DNA from: an archaeon
GTDB taxonomy: Archaea > B1Sed10-29 > WALL01
DNA: 6,236 bases
Assembly (NCBI GenBank): GCA_030592525.1
Contig: JAUVIW010000058.1
Location: forward strand, 1 to 6,236
Direction: 5' to 3'
The position numbers and the translations under genes were made by a program. The notes under the pieces were generated by a model. That model ran no database searches and was not told the DNA's origin. It saw only the letters and a program-made list of their open reading frames with translations. Position 1 is the stretch's first letter, and each line of letters starts with the position of its first letter. This document shows, in pieces, positions 3,917 to 6,236 of this stretch.

Positions 3917-5122
3917 ATGGACCCCGAGAGCATTCGCAAGGACTTTCCCATTCTCCAGAAGAAAGTCAGGGGCAAGCCCTTCATCTATTTCGACAACTCG
4001 TGCGTCACTCTCAAGCCCCAGCAGGTCATCGACGCAGTGACCGGGTACTACACTGACCACACTGCGTGCCACGGCCGCTCCATCCACGCCTTTGCTGCGG
4101 AAACAACGCGTGAGTTCGAGCGCTCCCACCGCTCCCTCGAGAAGCTCGTGCACGCCAAGAAAGGCGAGGTTATTTTCCTGAAGAACTGTACCGAGGGAAT
4201 CAACATTGTCGCCAACGGCCTCGATTTGAAGGAAGGTGACGGCGTTGTCACGACAACTCTTGAGCACAACTCGAACCTCGTGCCGTGGCTCAAGCTCCAG
4301 CGCGACAAGGGCATTGACCACAAAATGGTGTCCGTCGATGAGACTGGTGTGCTGGACATGGATGTGCTCGCTGAAACCGTGGATAAGAACACGAAGCTCG
4401 TTTCCCTTGTTTACACTTCAAACGTCACTGGCACAACCATCAACGCAAAGGAAGCTGCCAAAATCGCGCACGACAATGGAGCCCTGCTCATGCTCGACGC
4501 GGCGCAGACAGTTCCGCACCACCCCGTCGATGTGAAGCGCAACGGCATTGACTTCCTTGCGTGGAGCGGCCACAAGATGCTTGGGCCATCAGGCACCGGA
4601 GCACTCTACGGCAAGAAGGACTTGCTCGAGAAATTGGGCCAGTTCATTGTCGGCGGCGAGACCGTGAAGGATGTCCGCCCGCCGGGCTGGGATGTCGAGG
4701 ACTTGCCGATGAAGTTCGAGGCTGGGCTCCAGGACTATGCCGGTGCCGCGGGCCTTGCGGCAGCAGCTGAATACTTAATGCGCTTGGGGCTGGACAAGGT
4801 CGAGCAATACGAGCTTAAGCTGGGCAAGCGCCTGTACGAGGGCCTTGATGCCATCGACGGCGTTGACCGCCTTGGCCCCAAGGAGGCTGAGAGCGCGCTC
4901 GTGGCTTTCAGCGTCAAGGGCGTTGACTCGCACGACATCGCGATGGTTCTCGACGAGAGCGCGAACATCTTCGTGCGCTCGGGCCAGCACTGCACCCACT
5001 ACTACCACCGCACCCAGGGCCTGAAGGGCACTGTGCGGCCGAGCCTCTACATATACAACACTGCTGAGGAGCTGGAGCTCTTCCTTGAGAAGCTAGGCGA
5101 AATCATCAAGATGCTTTCGTAA
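3917..5122 (+). CDS. sufS: SufS-like group II cysteine desulfurase (class V aminotransferase fold)
   Basis: The 401-residue PLP enzyme has the normal length and layout of SufS/CsdA enzymes, which take sulfur from cysteine as a persulfide, leaving alanine, and supply Fe-S cluster or thiol biosynthesis. Visible residues are His117 (EHNSN) stacking on PLP, Asp194 and Gln197 (DAAQ), the Schiff-base Lys220 in SGHKMLGPSGTG, the persulfide Cys359 in RSGQHC, and Arg374 in VRPSLYIYN for the substrate carboxylate. The active-site loop reads GQHCTHYYH in place of the usual GHHCAQP, and the N-terminal YFDNSCVT differs from YLDNAATT. Substrate or sulfur-acceptor use may therefore differ. No SufBCD, SufU, IscU or other scaffold gene is in the window. 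The start has no ribosome site and lies 30 nt from the TATA element, so the message is probably leaderless. Confidence 0.9.
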   Translation: MDPESIRKDFPILQKKVRGKPFIYFDNSCVTLKPQQVIDAVTGYYTDHTACHGRSIHAFAAETTREFERSHRSLEKLVHAKKGEVIFLKNCTEGINIVANGLDLKEGDGVVTTTLEHNSNLVPWLKLQRDKGIDHKMVSVDETGVLDMDVLAETVDKNTKLVSLVYTSNVTGTTINAKEAAKIAHDNGALLMLDAAQTVPHHPVDVKRNGIDFLAWSGHKMLGPSGTGALYGKKDLLEKLGQFIVGGETVKDVRPPGWDVEDLPMKFEAGLQDYAGAAGLAAAAEYLMRLGLDKVEQYELKLGKRLYEGLDAIDGVDRLGPKEAESALVAFSVKGVDSHDIAMVLDESANIFVRSGQHCTHYYHRTQGLKGTVRPSLYIYNTAEELELFLEKLGEIIKMLS

Positions 5123-5126
5123 GTGC

Positions 5127-5167
5127 TTATCCACGTAAACCAAACGTTTATATAAGCGGTTATCCAC
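5127..5167 (+). repeat. Direct repeat TTATCCAC flanking the DUF3467-thermosome promoter
   Basis: Two identical 8-bp copies lie at 5127-5134 and 5160-5167, 33 bp apart (about three helical turns), on either side of the TATA box at 5147-5156. The position suits a regulator acting on the chaperonin operon. Two short copies in an AT-rich gap could be chance. Confidence 0.4.
5147..5156 (+). promoter_or_regulatory. TATA box of the DUF3467-thermosome operon
   Basis: TTTATATAAG lies 55 nt upstream of the DUF3467 ATG. Transcription should start near 5177, giving a leader of about 25 nt that carries a strong ribosome site. Confidence 0.7.
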
Positions 5168-5190
5168 AAAAATGGTTCGCTCTTTTTAAA

Positions 5191-5195
5191 GGAGG
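5191..5195 (+). promoter_or_regulatory. Ribosome binding site of the DUF3467 gene
   Basis: GGAGG lies 6 nt before the ATG at 5202. It is the strongest Shine-Dalgarno sequence in the window. Confidence 0.8.
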
Positions 5196-5201
5196 ATTAG
5201 C

Positions 5202-5504
5202 ATGCCCAAAGAATTTTCTCATTCCGAAGACTTCCGCCGGTTCTACGCCACAAGCGTATTCGGCGGCTTCAGCATCTACGACCTGCGCATGACGTTCATC
5301 GACCTTGAGGATGGCCACCCGTCCAGCCAGGCCGAGGTAACGATGAACCCGCTCGCAGCGAAACAATTGGCCGCCTGGCTCAACAAGCAGGTATCCGAGT
5401 ACGAAAAGATGTTCGGCAAGATCCGCGACAAGCCACTGCCGAAAGCAAAGAAAGAAATGGAAAAGAACAAGCCCGTTCGCAGGAAGAACGACGGCTACTC
5501 TTAA
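5202..5504 (+). CDS. DUF3467 domain protein
   Basis: The 100-residue protein matches the DUF3467 pattern: FYATSVFGGFSIYDLRMTF as the first strands with the family's YD motif, then AEVTMNPLAAKQLAAWLNKQ (usually VxMSPxxAK), and a helix ending YEKMFGKI. The last 25 or so residues are a lysine-rich charged tail, likely disordered. No signal peptide or membrane segment is visible. The molecular role of the family is unknown. A strong GGAGG supports the ATG. It is the first gene of an operon with the thermosome subunit, whose start is 25 bases downstream with no separate TATA box, so a link to protein folding or stress is possible but unproven. Confidence 0.82.
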   Translation: MPKEFSHSEDFRRFYATSVFGGFSIYDLRMTFIDLEDGHPSSQAEVTMNPLAAKQLAAWLNKQVSEYEKMFGKIRDKPLPKAKKEMEKNKPVRRKNDGYS

Positions 5505-5520
5505 CAATAAACTAATTTAA

Positions 5521-5526
5521 GGTGAT
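5521..5526 (+). promoter_or_regulatory. Ribosome binding site of the thermosome gene
   Basis: GGTGAT, complementary to the 3' end of archaeal 16S rRNA, ends 3 nt before the ATG at 5530 and fixes that start. Confidence 0.7.
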
Positions 5527-5529
5527 AAA

Positions 5530-6236
5530 ATGACTCAACTAACTGGACAACCCATTATAGTGCTCCCCGAGGGGGCACAGAGGATTCTCGGGCGCGACGC
5601 ACAGCGCTCGAACATCGCGGTCGCGAAAGCTGTTGCAAACGCAGTCCGCAGCACGCTCGGCCCCAAGGGCATGGACAAGATGCTTGTGGACGAGCTCGGC
5701 GACATCGTGATAACGAACGACGGCGCGACCATACTCGATGAGATGAGTGTGGAGCACCCCGCAGGAAAGATGATGGTCGAAGTGGCAAAGACCCAGGACG
5801 AGGAAGTCGGCGACGGCACAACCACCGCAGTAATAGTCGCGGGTGAGCTCCTGAGCAATGCGGAGAGCCTTCTTGAGAAGAAGGTCCACCCGAGCGTCAT
5901 CATCCGCGGGTACAACATGGCTGCCAAGAAGTCCATGGAAATACTCGAGAACAACTCGGACAACGTGTCATTCGATGACGACGAGAAGCTGAAGCAAATG
6001 GCTTTAGTCTCAATGACCGGCAAGGGTGCCGAGCGCGTTGGCCCCTTGTTTGCTGATATCGCTGTGGACGCAGTAAAGCAGGTTGCCGACAATGAAGGTG
6101 ACAAGATAACCGTTGACACCGAGTTCATCAAGCTTGAGAAGAAGCAGGGCGGCGACCTCATTGACACCTCGCTCATCAAGGGCGTTGTGATTGACAAGGA
6201 GCGCGTGCACTCAGGCATGCCCCGCCAGGTTTCCGA
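5530..6236 (+). CDS. ths: Thermosome subunit, group II chaperonin (partial, runs off right edge)
   Basis: The first 235 codons are present, of about 540-550 expected. The product would assemble into a double-ring chaperonin that folds proteins in an ATP-driven cycle with a built-in lid. The equatorial domain is recognisable from its N-terminal strand, GRDAQRSNIA, the LGPKGMDKM motif (43-51), TNDGATILD (62-70) and the ATP-site GDGTTT (94-99), which includes the conserved Asp. The intermediate domain follows (MTGKGAE), and the start of the apical domain is cut by the window edge. Start choice rests on GGTGAT 3 nt upstream. It is probably co-transcribed with the DUF3467 gene. Which thermosome paralogue this is cannot be told from the fragment. 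Confidence 0.97.
   Translation, partial: MTQLTGQPIIVLPEGAQRILGRDAQRSNIAVAKAVANAVRSTLGPKGMDKMLVDELGDIVITNDGATILDEMSVEHPAGKMMVEVAKTQDEEVGDGTTTAVIVAGELLSNAESLLEKKVHPSVIIRGYNMAAKKSMEILENNSDNVSFDDDEKLKQMALVSMTGKGAERVGPLFADIAVDAVKQVADNEGDKITVDTEFIKLEKKQGGDLIDTSLIKGVVIDKERVHSGMPRQVS

Noticed and set aside
3872..4321. - strand ORF of 149 codons at the start of the desulfurase gene.
   Set aside because: It is antisense to the conserved N-terminal part of the desulfurase, and no promoter is placed to express it.
5160..5168. TTATCCACA matches the bacterial DnaA box consensus.
   Set aside because: Archaea lack DnaA, the window is clearly archaeal, and only one full copy is present, so a replication origin is not supported.
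5535..6218. Long - strand ORF of 227 codons opposite the thermosome gene.
   Set aside because: It is a shadow of the thermosome frame: its composition is Ser-rich and low in complexity, while the + strand frame carries all thermosome motifs.

Overview
This window looks like a compact stretch of an archaeal chromosome with moderate G+C content. The evidence is a group II chaperonin (thermosome) gene at the right edge, archaeal TATA boxes about 30 nt upstream of apparently leaderless start codons, an M42-type tetrahedral aminopeptidase, and an HxlR-type repressor. The lineage cannot be fixed from sequence alone. Very short intergenic gaps and promoters that overlap upstream stop codons suggest a streamlined genome. 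No gap reaches 100 bases, and I see no RNA gene, CRISPR array, insertion sequence or phage gene.

Region 1 (1-1937) is a thiol/redox block. A C-terminal fragment of an unknown + strand gene (1-78) converges on a - strand operon. Read in its own direction, the operon encodes a DUF1858 redox-disulfide protein (1269-1060), a 4Fe-4S ferredoxin (1057-872) and a membrane-anchored thioredoxin-fold protein. That last gene is broken by an in-frame TAA at 542-544 into a two-helix half (865-542) and a CPHC thioredoxin half (535-80). Upstream lies an HxlR/DUF24 regulator (1602-1297) with two cysteines in its N-terminal region, divergently paired with a CPWC glutaredoxin (1701-1937). Together they suggest cytoplasmic thiol carriers, an electron donor, an extracytoplasmic thiol-disulfide protein and a thiol-responsive switch. 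This grouping is an inference from gene content.

Region 2 (1939-3862) has two - strand genes: an M42 metallo-aminopeptidase and an uncharacterised predicted gluzincin metalloprotease (HEAAH, then EEGLAEY) with a hydrophobic segment. The aminopeptidase promoter overlaps the stop codon of the protease gene.

Region 3 (3917-5122) is a group II, SufS-like cysteine desulfurase. It is transcribed divergently from the protease out of a 54-bp gap holding a single TATA element, exactly midway between the two start codons.

Region 4 (5147-6236) is a proteostasis operon: a DUF3467 protein followed by the first 235 codons of a thermosome subunit, which runs off the window. Its promoter is flanked by a direct repeat TTATCCAC, and both genes have good Shine-Dalgarno sequences, unlike most other promoter-proximal genes here.
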